From assembly GCA_047495785.1 (NCBI GenBank), contig JBLDXI010000033.1, positions 682,001 to 746,000 on the forward strand: a stretch of 64,000 bases of DNA, given 5' to 3'. Shown piece by piece: positions 54,001 through 64,000 of the stretch. Position 1 is the first letter of the stretch; each line of letters begins with the position of its first letter. The notes below the pieces were generated by a model, which saw nothing but the letters and a program-made list of their open reading frames with translations, was not told the origin of the DNA and searched no databases. The stretch is from Lepidodermella squamata. Taxonomy: Eukaryota > Gastrotricha. The position numbers and the translations under genes were made by a program.

Positions 54001-57000
54001 TAGCTTATTTCTCGTTGTGTCTACCGCCTTCCTGCTCTCCTGGATTTTACTTCAAATGCCGGTCGAATGCAACAGCCGTTACTGTTACTGGGCCAACTAT
54101 TCCATATAGATTCGGTCGGTGGTATCAAGTGGGCGTAATGCTGGATTACGGAACTAGGACTGGGGTGAACTTGATTTTTGAGGGTGAGATGCTAGCAAAA
54201 GCCGCTGCGGATTGCCCTCTGCAGCTGGACACATCTTCATTTCGAATTGGGAGCTCGACTTTTGGAGGTTCAGTTGCTTGCTTACTGATATTCAAACACG
54301 GGTTGACTGAACGGCAACTTCTGACTGCTCGGCGCTGCCCTATGACCAGCATCCCAGCCATGGAAGCTGGTCTGTATAACACTTATGATAACATGCTGAA
54401 TTTCGATCAGCTAAATGATAATGCTAATCTCTACACGGTAAATGGCGTGCCTATTACGAATTTATATGCCATGCCATTCTTGAAAAACCACTCAGTCGCA
54501 ACATTCAACTCCCAGCCCTCTACCCGCTTAGAGGGGCCTTTACCACTAGCCGGGACGTACCAAGCACTGTCCTACACTATGGCCGCCTTTTACTATCAAG
54601 TATTCACCGGGGACTGGCGACTGTTCCTGGTATCTCAGTCGGATGCTGGCGGGCTGAAGATGTATACTTTCGGCACTGATCGCGTCAATATGCGCTATTG
54701 GACCTCATGCGTTGGCGAGCAGAATTGGGATGTTGCTGGGTTGGTAGTCACTAATGAATGGAGACACTATGCACTAACCGTGGACCAAGTCGGCAATAGT
54801 CAAAGGCATAAGTTTTACGTGAATGGCGCCCTGCGATATTCGCAAAACATTACATCGCCCTATTGCCCAAACACGACTAACCCCGGGCGGATCTACGTTT
54901 CAGTAAGCTCATTTACTGTATAAAGCGATGTGATTGAAAAAGTCCGTATCCTTGAAAGGACACAACGTACGACTGGGCTGCGGTCTGCGGCGGTATGGCC
55001 TATGTCATTGCCTATCAGTCCACTTTGGAACAGATGCTTGTCAGCGAAATTTACTCTCAGAGTCCGCCCCCTTCGAGGCGTAATCAATCGTGCAATCTTT
55101 CTCTTAAATTATTCTTTGAATTCTGTTCATAGTTCAAGGACATGCCTGTTTCAATGATATAACATCAATAAGCGAGGGTACCTACACTTTTTCTTCGATA
55201 CAAAATATCGGGGGCTACAATCGGTCGAATTTCTGGTTGAATAGTGATGGCCCTGCTGCTAGTTGGATTCCTAACACCAATGACGATAGTGAATACTTCC
55301 GCGTTTACTTCTCCGAGGCAGTTGTGTTCACTGCGGTCGGAACCCAGGGAGATTCAAGCACTGGAAGATATGTGACAAAATTCAAAATTGCATACGCAAA
55401 TGATTACCGCACAGTTTGGAACTATCAAGGAGATCGATATACCGGGACCGCCCAGAAAACATTTACTGGTAACAATGATACTGACACAATTGTGTGGAAT
55501 CACTTCCGACCATACATCGTCGCCAGATATATCAAGTTGATTCCACTGGATTGGTCATCTGCAGGAATTGGCTTGAGGATTTCCATAAGGGGCTGTCACA
55601 GTAATTGTTTGCGGTAAAAAAATAATCCTACGCAATTCTTGTTTTTCACACAGACATGTTTTGCAACACTAATCTCATGGACGATACTGTGGTATTTTCC
55701 GCCTCATCAGCTGTAGATACATTAAACTTTATAAGGGGCTGCTATATCAACTCGCCATACCCGTGGACAGCAACCCCTGATGACCAATCACCTTTCATTC
55801 AATTCCAATTTCCAAACTTCAAGCTAATCACGGCTAGCGTCGTCCAGGGTGGAGTTTCTGGTTCTTGGATTCGTAAGTATCACTTGAGAACCACATCAGA
55901 CCGGATTTTCAACTGGAAAGGCTACACCTGGCAGAATGGTTCTTTGCGAATTTTCGATGGGCCTAATGTCACGAATGGCATTCAAACGAATTACATGAAG
56001 CCAGCAGTACCGACTAAAGGCATTCGGTTGGTCGTAGAAGATTACTTCACGTCCGTGTCTGGTCGCTTTTGGTTTCTCGGCTGCTGGCTGACAAATTTTG
56101 AACAGCCACGGCCATTCGTTGCGATTAGAAGCGGGGACACATTCCCAACTAACAACCAAGTGGTTGCTACTCATCCATTGCGAGGATCAGGCATGTCGAT
56201 GATGTTGGGTAGCGGTATTTTCAATCAACGGCTGGTTTTACTGCAATCGCCGGCCACCTCTAGATACATCACCATTCTGGCTGATCGGCCTTATACCGAA
56301 CTAACACTCTGCCAAGTCAGCGTAAATTATGACAACGGGACAAATTTGGCTTTGTATCAAAAGGTTACTGTTTCCCCTGATGTGACAACCTATAGCAATG
56401 CTTCTCTGACTGATGGACTCATCACGTCAGCTGCGGCTGTGCTCAGCGCGACGTCATCGTGGTTCTATGTCGATCTGGGCGCGCAAACGCCAGTGTCGAA
56501 AGTCGAGTTACTAGGCCAAGCGAGCGGGAATTGGATAGCCAGCTATGCCGTCAGCATTTTGGGAGCTTCGGGATGTTCACCGACGAGTCTGAATATAACC
56601 TGCTCTGGTACGAGAGTAATCTATCCCCAAATGGCTTATTGGGGTACATCGACTGACTGTGGGGGGCCAAATGGAGCCTGCCCACAAGTTAACAATCCAA
56701 CGCTTTTCGCAGGGATTATGGATGCCTGCTACAAGAAGCAGAGCTGCTCTGTTGCGAATAATGGCACTGTTTTCGGCAGCTACGCCGTTGATCCCTGCCC
56801 AGGATTAGCGAAATATAGCACCATCAGATATAGTTGCATGGAAGGTGAGTTTAAAGTTACCGTTCAGACAAAAATCGAAAAATTCCTCATTTATGCAGAT
56901 GAGGATGAAAACCCTGGCCTGGAAGTTAGGGTTGGAAATAACGTCAATGACTTCACCTCAAATGCGATATGCAGTTTCCATTCCTTGGCTGACAATTATG

Positions 57001-57119
57001 TTCTTTTTGCTTTCACAAATTTTGAATTGTACTGCACCCCGCCAATCACGGGGCGTTATGTTTTCGTTGCTAAAAAATGGAGCACCGCTCTCGCATTAAC
57101 CGAAATTCGAGTTTACTAG
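51091..57119 (+). CDS. Large secreted mosaic lectin (discoidin, LamG-like and SUEL domains)
   Basis: Twelve exons: 51091-51520, 51572-51936, 51991-52153, 52206-52447, 52507-53216, 53272-53618, 53675-53795, 53849-54902, 54959-55079, 55133-55600, 55654-56844, 56899-57119; about 1810 residues. Domains in order: signal peptide; PAN/apple-like Cys cluster (CAAHCSKDQSCE); two F5/8C (discoidin) domains; a third F5/8C-like stretch (about 485-560); three concanavalin/LamG-like repeats (about 560-1150) with WSFIGFTLD and WRHYALTVD strands; two more F5/8C domains; a SUEL/rhamnose-binding lectin domain (CYKKQSCSV, DPCPGLAKY); a C-terminal fucolectin-like end (LEVRVGN, ALTEIRVY). No TM segment is seen. 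Likely a pathogen- or surface-glycan-binding protein or cuticle/mucus component. The last intron (56845-56898) is optional: reading through also stays open. Confidence 0.82.
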
Positions 57120-57872
57120 CTTAGCCTCAGGAATATTCTTCATCTACCAAATCTCCTTTTGGGTGGGATTATAATTTCTGAAATCGACCTGTTGCTCACC
57201 TGTGCAAAACATAAATTGACAATTTGTTGACCTGCTTCTGGGACATTTTGTTTTTCGAAATTTCTGAGCTTCTAGATTACCCATTCCCTTTCGTAAAAAT
57301 TATTGACGCGTTGCCCATGATGAGGCGCATCTTTTGACACCGAGCTTGCCTAGTCTCGTGAACACCTGCCACAGGTGAGATTTTCCTGTGTGAAAAAGGC
57401 ACACCTGGCTCGGCTCCCTGAGTCATTTTTCTATTCGAGTTAGTAATTGTGTCAAATGAAATGTATTGGCCCACAAATATTTTGAAAGTTCCGAACCGAG
57501 AGCTACGGCAAGAAAGAATGTCTCTTTTTGATTATACCTAGACATTTCTACTTCAATCGACAATTGAAAATTGGCAATTGACTTTCGATTGCTGCTTTTC
57601 TATTTATTGCTGTGGATCTGAAAATAAAACGTTACTATACTCAATGGTAGGAGTTCTGATACATTAAAATCATAATAAAAATTTAGTTTAATATTCATTT
57701 AATTCCTTTATTATTGAAAATAATAATAATGGTGTGCAACTCAAGTTGAAGCTGTCTTGAACTTCAATTTATTATTGTCTCGTGAATGAAGACTTCGGCT
57801 GACCATCGTAGATGATTGAACTAGACCTTAATCTCAAAATGGATCTATTTTAAGGCTGCGGCTTCGGATGGG
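57120..57872. other. Convergent intergenic region between N and L
   Basis: 753 bp of AT-rich sequence between the 3' ends of N and L. AATAAA-like motifs occur on both strands; a GC-richer block at about 57290-57420 has no recognisable content. Confidence 0.3.
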
Positions 57873-59731
57873 TCAAAATATTAAAACTTCAGTGTAATTA
57901 TAAATCCAGGCATCCGTTTCGGCTTGTTCGCTCCTGATTTTCCAAGTTGCCATCGACAGCCATACGTAATTCAGCCCCAGAACCGTGATGTAACTTTTCA
58001 AAACAAATTTCAGGAAAATATAATAAATAACGAAAAAGCATTATACCAAGCGAGAAATCCGTCGTTTAACTGCTGGGATGAAATGCTGAATCTTGACCAA
58101 CAAGTTCGATTTTTCCAAACTGCCTGCAGGTCAGGAATTATAGCTTCGGTAAGGCGACGTTTGGTTTTTTCATGAGCCGCTCTTCTCTCAATAACCGCGC
58201 ACATAACACTAGCTATTATGCCCGTTGCTATGACAACGACGTAGAAAATGGTCAACAACGGGATGTTCTCACTAGCTTGGGGTGTGACATCCGTAAAATT
58301 GAGGAGCAATAAAAAATACGACAAAATCCCAGTGAGGATGGTTTGAAGCTTCTCCGACGAATGGCTAGGCAAAACGAAAGCCAACACCGTTGTTATCGAT
58401 ATTAAAAACGTGGGAACAATCAGCGTCCAAATGTAGAAACTAGGCCGCCGTTCTAGTCGGAAGCCGATTTCGATGCCGGATACATTACGAGAATGAGGTA
58501 TTTTCCCGAGCTGGCCTGTTAGAGACCACAAAGGATGGGAGACATTCTCATTCCAGAGGAGAAGAGCCTGGTCAGGGCCGTAGACGTAATATTGAAGCTC
58601 TTCGAAAAAATAATGAGGGGACCTAAAAATTTAACATTTTAATTTGCTCAATTTTTTCAATTTTTCTAATACCTAATGGAGATTTTGCAGTTCTGGCTGT
58701 CGAACGGGAAGGCTTGCATGTTAAACTGGCACTGTAATAAAGCATTTGACCTAATTTGAATACGAGTATATTTCGTCCTCACATTAATAATCATTCTGAA
58801 GGATGTGACCCAATTAATCACGCTGCGATTATGAACGACGATAGGGAATTTTTCCCAAGCCTCGTAGTAGAGCGTTCGATCGGCGCTGTTTTCGATCGTC
58901 CACAGCGGGAACCAGACGAGGTCGGAAAAATGCGGAACGGTAAATACAACCTCGGCGCAATCGTCCTTAGTCGCATTCAACAACCGCCGATCTCGCCAAC
59001 TATAAGGCATAATTTCTGGAAATATTCTGGAAATAAATCGATAAATACCTCATCTCAATTACACTGCTCAAGGTAACAGTTTGATCGCGCTCGTTCACTA
59101 AAAATCACAGAAATTAATCCGAATTACCAAAGGTAACGACCTTACCTTCGTAGATATTGGTAACAAGGAACATGACAGATACTTTGACGGGTAAATTCGG
59201 CAGGGTTTTCGAGAAAATTTCCTTATTTTCCTGAAGAAATTTCGCGAATTCTAAATTGCACTTTTTGATATGATCCAGTCGCTCTAGCTGCTCGGCATTG
59301 GGTTCTGTGAAATCCGAAAATGGCATGTAACCCTGGCGGAATTCTTCCTCGTAGCTCAAAACCGGCTCCTCGGGATTTTCTGGTTCGCCTGTAAGTGCTG
59401 CATACACTGTAGGTTCAGGCGTATTCACGGTCGCAACAAGACTGGACAAATCGATCGACTTCTTATCAGAATTTTCCTGAATTTTCGTTTGGTTAGTTGG
59501 GGCAGGTTGGTTTCTAGTAGTTGGAACGTCCTCAATTTGACTCGGCTCTTCTTCATCGAAGTCGTAAAATACGATTGTAGGCACCGATGTACTGGTTGTA
59601 GCATTCTCGGACTGGGATTTTCGCGAATTTTTACCGCAAACCAGTTCGTTGAAGTCGATAAATAACGCTGCTAAAAACAGCCAGCTTAAAGCGAGCATGG
59701 CTAAAATAAAAAAACATATCTCTAATTTCAT
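57873..59731 (-). CDS. Cys-loop channel subunit L
   Basis: 535 residues, same six-exon structure as J and K: 59146-59731, 59049-59097, 58783-58999, 58673-58731, 58047-58622, 57873-57993. The start at MKLEICFFILAMLALSWLFL is chosen for its signal peptide; an in-frame ATG lies 45 bp upstream. Ser/Thr/Glu/Pro-rich leader, box EFRQGYMPFSDFTE, KCNLEFAKFLQENKEIF, WRDRRLLNATKDDC, FPLWTIENSADRTLYYEAWEKFP, 13-residue Cys-loop with AFPFDSQNC, RNVSGIEIGFRLERRPSFYIW, TM1, TM2 (SSEKLQTILTGILSYFLLLLN), TM3, loop, TM4. Separated from J and K by the lectin gene, divergent from M. Confidence 0.9.
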
Positions 59732-59776
59732 CGATTTCTCAGTTTCTAAGGGAGCAAATTCAAGTTGTCTAATCAA

Positions 59777-60405
59777 GTTGAGAAAGTTTTAACACCCAAG
59801 GCAGCTTTTAAACTGATTGATCCAGCTATAAGTTGAGTGATTTTTTCCAGATTTTGTCTTAGATGAAATAAAATAGAGCGTTGAGCAATTTTATTCTGTA
59901 ATCTTTTCATTAAATTAGCAACTACATTTTCCCGATGATAATTCGATTCCAGTTGACTGCTTGAGCGTTGTTATGGACGTCATTGTATTAAAAAAGAATC
60001 GTATCAAAATTTTGCAAGTCAGAACAAGTGATTTCAGTGGGAGAATTCCCGCGGGGCGTGTCCATTTTTTTATGCGCATCGAATGATTATTAGAGTCTGC
60101 TACTTATGTATCATCGAAAATGAACTGAAGGTCGGCCGAAAATCGCTGAAAAATCTGGAGCGCGATGGCTGCGGAATTGAATACAAATTTAAACTCATAA
60201 ACCAAATATAATAAAAAATTGAAATTAATCATCTTCTCCTTTTATTATTTTCCTGTAATTTGAGGTGACAAATCGATGCAAGATAAATTCGTTCAATTAT
60301 TGAATAAAAAATAGTAATTAACGACTGTAATTTCACCTATCAGCACTAAAATAACGTGAGATGATGAACGCAGCTTGAATCGGTCATAAAAATCTGTGTT
60401 TACGA
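59777..60405. other. Divergent promoter interval of L and M
   Basis: 629 bp between the two head-to-head receptor genes; AT-rich, no further gene seen. Confidence 0.3.
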
Positions 60406-62071
60406 ATGATGGTTCCTATAATTTTTTGCTATTTATTACCTACGCATTACCTTCAGTGCAACAGCAGCAATCCGCCTGCCGAAATGGCACCTGATGACAC
60501 TTTTCCAATCCAAAATATCCGAATCATCGGAACTAAACTATCCAACTTCGATAAAATCAGCCCCGATCTGGCGAAGACGACTGGTGCTGAATCGATTGAA
60601 GTTATTACGACGCGATCCAGGGATGAAGAGCACGAAAGCAGCTGCGATATAGCTGTCGCTGAATTTTTGGAACTGAATAAATTCAGGCTTTCAAAAACAC
60701 AACCATCGTTTCCAATTCTTATCAGTGCCGAATTTACAATCAGAAATTTAAATTCAGGTTGAAATTCAAGGAAAAAGATAATTTGTTTATCTACTAATCT
60801 CCTATTTATTCTTGAAGTGAATGAACTGGAGCAAACAATTTCGTTGTCGGTTTTCGTCGACCTCAGGTAGAGGCTGGCATAGTTAGACTCTAATCGATTT
60901 TTTTTTATTTTTACAATGTTTAGGTGGGAGGATCGCCGTTTAAAAAATGCAACCGGGAGACTGGAAAAATGTATAGCAAAGTCCTATACAGTGCCGAATT
61001 TCGATAAATTCTTGTGGTTCCCTTATTGGACGATCGAAAACAGCGTCAAACCTACTTCATTCCACGAAGCCTGGGAAAAATATCCTGTCGTCATTTCAAA
61101 TGTAACTTCAATTGCTTGGGCTAGCAGATTTGACGTTGTGCTCAATGTAAGCTTTTCATCAGCGAATTTTTCGTAAAAAAATTTAAATTTTCAAGTGCCC
61201 ATCGACCAACACTGACTTCTTTCCTTTCGACTACAAGGTGAGAAAAATCTGATTTTTTGTATGCGCCTGTCATTTTTTAACTTAATTCATCCATAGGACT
61301 GTCCTATAATTTTCAGGTTGGAAATTATTTTTTAACCTGAAAACTTTGAGAGTTTACCCCTAGATCTCTCATGGCCGAATCGGTTCAATTTTTGCCTCGA
61401 GATAATAAAGAAACTATCGAGTTTATCTCGCATCCTTACTGGACTATATCGATCCTTTCTTCAAAATCTATACTGGAAAAATCGTTCAAGCATGAGATTT
61501 GGCTTCGATTCGAACGCCGCTCAAGCTTCTTTATGTTCGCAATCTTCCTACCGTCATTCCTCGTATCTTTTCTCCCTATTCCAGCTTTCTATCTCCGAAA
61601 TTCGATCGCAGAGAAATTGATGTTCCCAATTGCCACAATTTTTCTCCATTTTTCATCGATGATGATTTTCAATTTTTTACTTGCGGTACCATCCAATGCT
61701 GGAGTTCCGATTATAACAAACATTTTCGCTGCCAATTTATTTATCGACATCGTGTTGGCTTTACTATTCGCTGCTATTGTCCGGTTGGATACCGGAACAA
61801 AGAAAAATCGAGATTATTCGGGTGGAATGGGGAATCGAAGACTTATCCATTTACCTGCGACACTGCTCCGCCGAATTTTGAGAGAGCGACGACTGAACCA
61901 AATCTGCTTAGTCTTGTAAGAATTTTCAATGATTATTATGGCTTTCAAGATAATGCAATTCTGACTTTTAGGTACTTATTGGCTGTGTTAGGCTTGCATT
62001 TCTGGCTGTTTTTCGATCTACTTTTGAGTCGGAAGAGCCGAATGGAGTTGGACAGCAATACAATCGTGTGA
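60406..62071 (+). CDS. Aberrant Cys-loop channel subunit M
   Basis: 445 residues. Exons 60406-60757, 60818-60866, 60924-61146, 61196-61237, 61297-61316, 61364-61915, 61972-62071. Related to J/K/L (VNELEQTISLSV, WEDRRLKNAT, FPYWTIENSV, HEAWEKYP, IWLRFERRSSFFMF) but with striking differences. It lacks the N-terminal GYMPFSD box. The Cys-loop has 14 rather than 13 residues between cysteines and is spread over two small exons (42 and 20 nt). TM2 carries SIAEKLMFPIATIFLHF instead of SSEKLQTILTGILSY, with a proline in the pore helix. The segment between Cys-loop and TM1 is shortened and lacks NVSGIE. All exons are in frame, so this is a fast-evolving or non-channel-forming subunit rather than an obvious pseudogene. 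Confidence 0.82.
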
Positions 62072-63174
62072 AATTAAATGCCAGAAGAAACAAACGTTAT
62101 AAAATTTCAAAAGCAAAGAATAGGTTTATAGGTGCTCTAAAAATAGGGCTGTGAAAATAAAAATATGCCTCCCAATTGCACGTGTAACCGCTGGGTTCTT
62201 TATCCAACAAGTCAACTCTAGTGTTTCGTCTCTACGCTTTATTATCAGCAATTATTATAACTCGACTCTAGCAATGCTACTACCTGAACTACTAGCGGTG
62301 TAACAAAGCTAATGTTCATGGTGTTTATATAGTGCTGTACCAAGCTGTTGTCTTGTTAGCGCTGCCCATAAAAGGATAGATCGGATTACCATATACGGCT
62401 TGCTTTGATCCATCGATGTTACCAAATATGGTGAGCTGTATAATTAGCTGTCGGTATCGATAATGCGAGTTGTTACCGTGTAGATTAAGCGTAGTGCGAA
62501 TGATTGACAGGTGTAGGTGCGTCGGTGCCGGTGCATTGCGTAATGCACGCACTCACAAGATATGGCTAAGTACATACACACCAAGAGCGGTAATGTTATG
62601 TCATGCGTAACAAGGTGTAAGAGAGTGTATCAAAAATACTTAGCGCGCTGAGGTTATATTCAGCCGCTACAGCTTTCCCCTTAGATGCAGCAATACTCCG
62701 CTATTGCCCAAAGGTAAGGTAAGCTAAAACGTGTAGTCAATCAAACGGGATATCATGCCAGTACTTAGTATACCATAACTCGCTTATCGTAACACACATT
62801 TCAAAGTACTTACAATACACATAAGGAGAATCATTGCGCTTTCCATCGAGGTACCGTTACTAACTTATTTCCCGGTACCATACCATACGGAGGCGTTGTG
62901 CAGACTAGGCACAAGTTATACCAACCCGATGATATGCGATCCATTGCGAACCGCCCGGAGGTCGAGCGTAGCTATAGTAGCGATTATCGGTCGTATGCCG
63001 TTGCCAAGTTTGTCAGATACCACCTGGTTGGACTAGATGCGAGCATTGAGGATGACGTTTCGCTCCTGCAAACTGAGGTATCCGAACCGAGCCCTCATTG
63101 CCTCCGCATTCGACTTCAACACGATTTGCATTTCTGTTCGCTTACTTGCTTCCGCCTCTCATTTCGGTTCCAGA
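62072..63174. other. Region without recognised genes
   Basis: AATAAA at 62156 probably ends gene M. The rema 1 kb is a mixed-composition stretch with repeated GGTACC, GTACTTA and GTAAGG words and no supported coding exon. A splice acceptor (TTCGGTTCCAG) ends 1 bp before the ATG of the next gene, so part may be its 5' intron or UTR. Confidence 0.3.
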
Positions 63175-63726
63175 ATGTCTGCCTTCGATCACAAGGACGA
63201 GCCCTTTGTTGAATCCTTTCCCGAGATCCTTCCCGTCTTCGCCCCGCCGCCTATCATCATCTCTAGCGGTTCTTCCTCCCCAGCGCCGGTTCCGTTGCTG
63301 ACCCCCTTGGCTGAACCACGAACACCAACGCTCGAGGTGCTGTCGCCGCCGTTGGTCGAACCTCCGACCCCGGAGTTCGAACCGACGTCGCCAACGCCTG
63401 TTTCTTCACCGATACTGCCGGTTACAACGTCGCCTACGCTGTCTCCTTCATCCGTTCGGCTTGAGGTGCGCGGGTCTACTCGCTACCCAATTGCCACAAT
63501 CGGACGTCGTGACGAGCCATTGCGTACCATCCGCCGGCAGTTGCGCCGTCAGCGCCTTGCGATATCGTATTCTCGACGGGCCGCCGCTCTTCGCCATGGT
63601 GTGCCCTATAACGAGGCTTTCACGGCGGAGGAGTTATTTCGAGCCTTTGACTCGTTGCTGACGCGGCGTGTTGGATCCCGAGCTCCTGAACCTGCTCCTC
63701 CTCTGACTCAAGACGCTGAAACCTAG
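63175..63726 (+). CDS. Proline-rich protein of unknown function
   Basis: Single open frame of 183 codons starting at MSAFDHKDEPF; the frame is open further upstream but this ATG directly follows a splice acceptor. The first 100 residues are Pro/Ser/Thr-rich with PTPEFEPTSPTP-type repeats. The last 80 are strongly basic and helical (GRRDEPLRTIRRQLRRQ, SYSRRAAALRHGVPYNEAFT, AEELFRAFDSLLTRR). It is more GC-rich and has different codon use from neighbouring receptor exons. No family recognised; a disordered RNA- or DNA-binding protein, or a gene acquired with a mobile element, are possibilities. Confidence 0.55.
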   Translation: MSAFDHKDEPFVESFPEILPVFAPPPIIISSGSSSPAPVPLLTPLAEPRTPTLEVLSPPLVEPPTPEFEPTSPTPVSSPILPVTTSPTLSPSSVRLEVRGSTRYPIATIGRRDEPLRTIRRQLRRQRLAISYSRRAAALRHGVPYNEAFTAEELFRAFDSLLTRRVGSRAPEPAPPLTQDAET

Positions 63727-63888
63727 ACCGAACCTATCTATCTTACCTCTTTCCGGCGCATATGATCCTTCTTTTGTGTTAACAAAACAAAAAAAAAATT
63801 CATTAGCTATTTCCACTGCATTTCCTTGTTAAAATTTTCAACTGTGTATCATGCTTTCACGGCAAATTACTGAGTACTTGTAGTTATT

Positions 63889-63894
63889 AATAAA
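63889..63894 (+). terminator. Poly(A) signal
   Basis: AATAAA 163 bp after the stop codon of the proline-rich gene, in AT-rich sequence. Confidence 0.55.
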
Positions 63895-64000
63895 CACTCC
63901 ATGCAGGCATTTCAGTCTTTTATTATTCACATCGGGTTTTTAAAACGAGGTTTCTTTTACGAATTTCGCAACGAGTTGCTTTGCTGAAATGCTGCCGTCG

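Noticed and set aside
54903-54958. Apparent frameshift in the lectin gene
   Set aside because: A 56-bp GT-AG intron (54903-54958) restores the frame in phase, matching the other introns in size.

Overview
The window is nuclear DNA of a small-bodied bilaterian animal. Genes have many short GT-AG introns (mostly 48-60 bp), AATAAA poly(A) signals and animal-type proteins. A complete U6 snRNA and a tRNA-Asp(GTC) sit inside one intron. Several same-strand genes are separated by only about 60-190 bp, with a splice acceptor just before the downstream ATG. This suggests polycistronic transcription resolved by spliced-leader trans-splicing, as known in nematodes, flatworms and rotifers. I cannot fix the phylum from the sequence. 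All exon structures are hand-read from splice signals, frame continuity and comparison between paralogues in the window.

Layout. 1-2960 (minus): an ING-family chromatin reader (partial) downstream of a RECQL5-type helicase. 4223-6638 (plus): the centralspindlin GTPase-activating protein RacGAP1/CYK-4. 6951-8341 (minus): the C-terminal half of an ammonium transporter, cut off in an intron at 8373. 8373-18908: a palindrome with two apparently identical 5127-bp arms around a 282-bp spacer. Each arm carries half of a Polinton/adintovirus-like DNA element: terminal 63-bp repeats, dUTPase, deoxynucleoside kinase, a RING protein, a PC4-like ssDNA-binding protein and the start of a protein-primed family B DNA polymerase. 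Its far end falls inside a receptor gene whose 5' half is also missing.

18951-36405 (plus): seven Cys-loop ligand-gated ion channel genes (A-G). Six alternate between two classes, so A-B, C-D and E-F look like three copies of a two-gene operon. Between them lie a broken non-LTR retrotransposon, a foldback element, a TA-flanked Tc1/mariner-type MITE and fragments of older receptor exons. 37445-38103: a small secreted protein. 38252-50050 (minus): four more channel genes (H-K) with a lineage-specific N-terminal box. 51091-57119 (plus): an 1810-residue secreted mosaic lectin. 57873-59731 (minus) and 60406-62071 (plus): two divergently transcribed channels, L and the aberrant M. 63175-63726: a proline-rich protein I do not recognise.

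The channels keep the Cys-loop and a nicotinic-like (S)EK motif at the start of TM2, which points to cation channels; ligands cannot be read from sequence. The most unusual object is the palindromic viral-type element, which joins two half-genes and could be a real snap-back/inverted-duplication integration or an assembly artefact. The next most unusual are the paired receptor operons.
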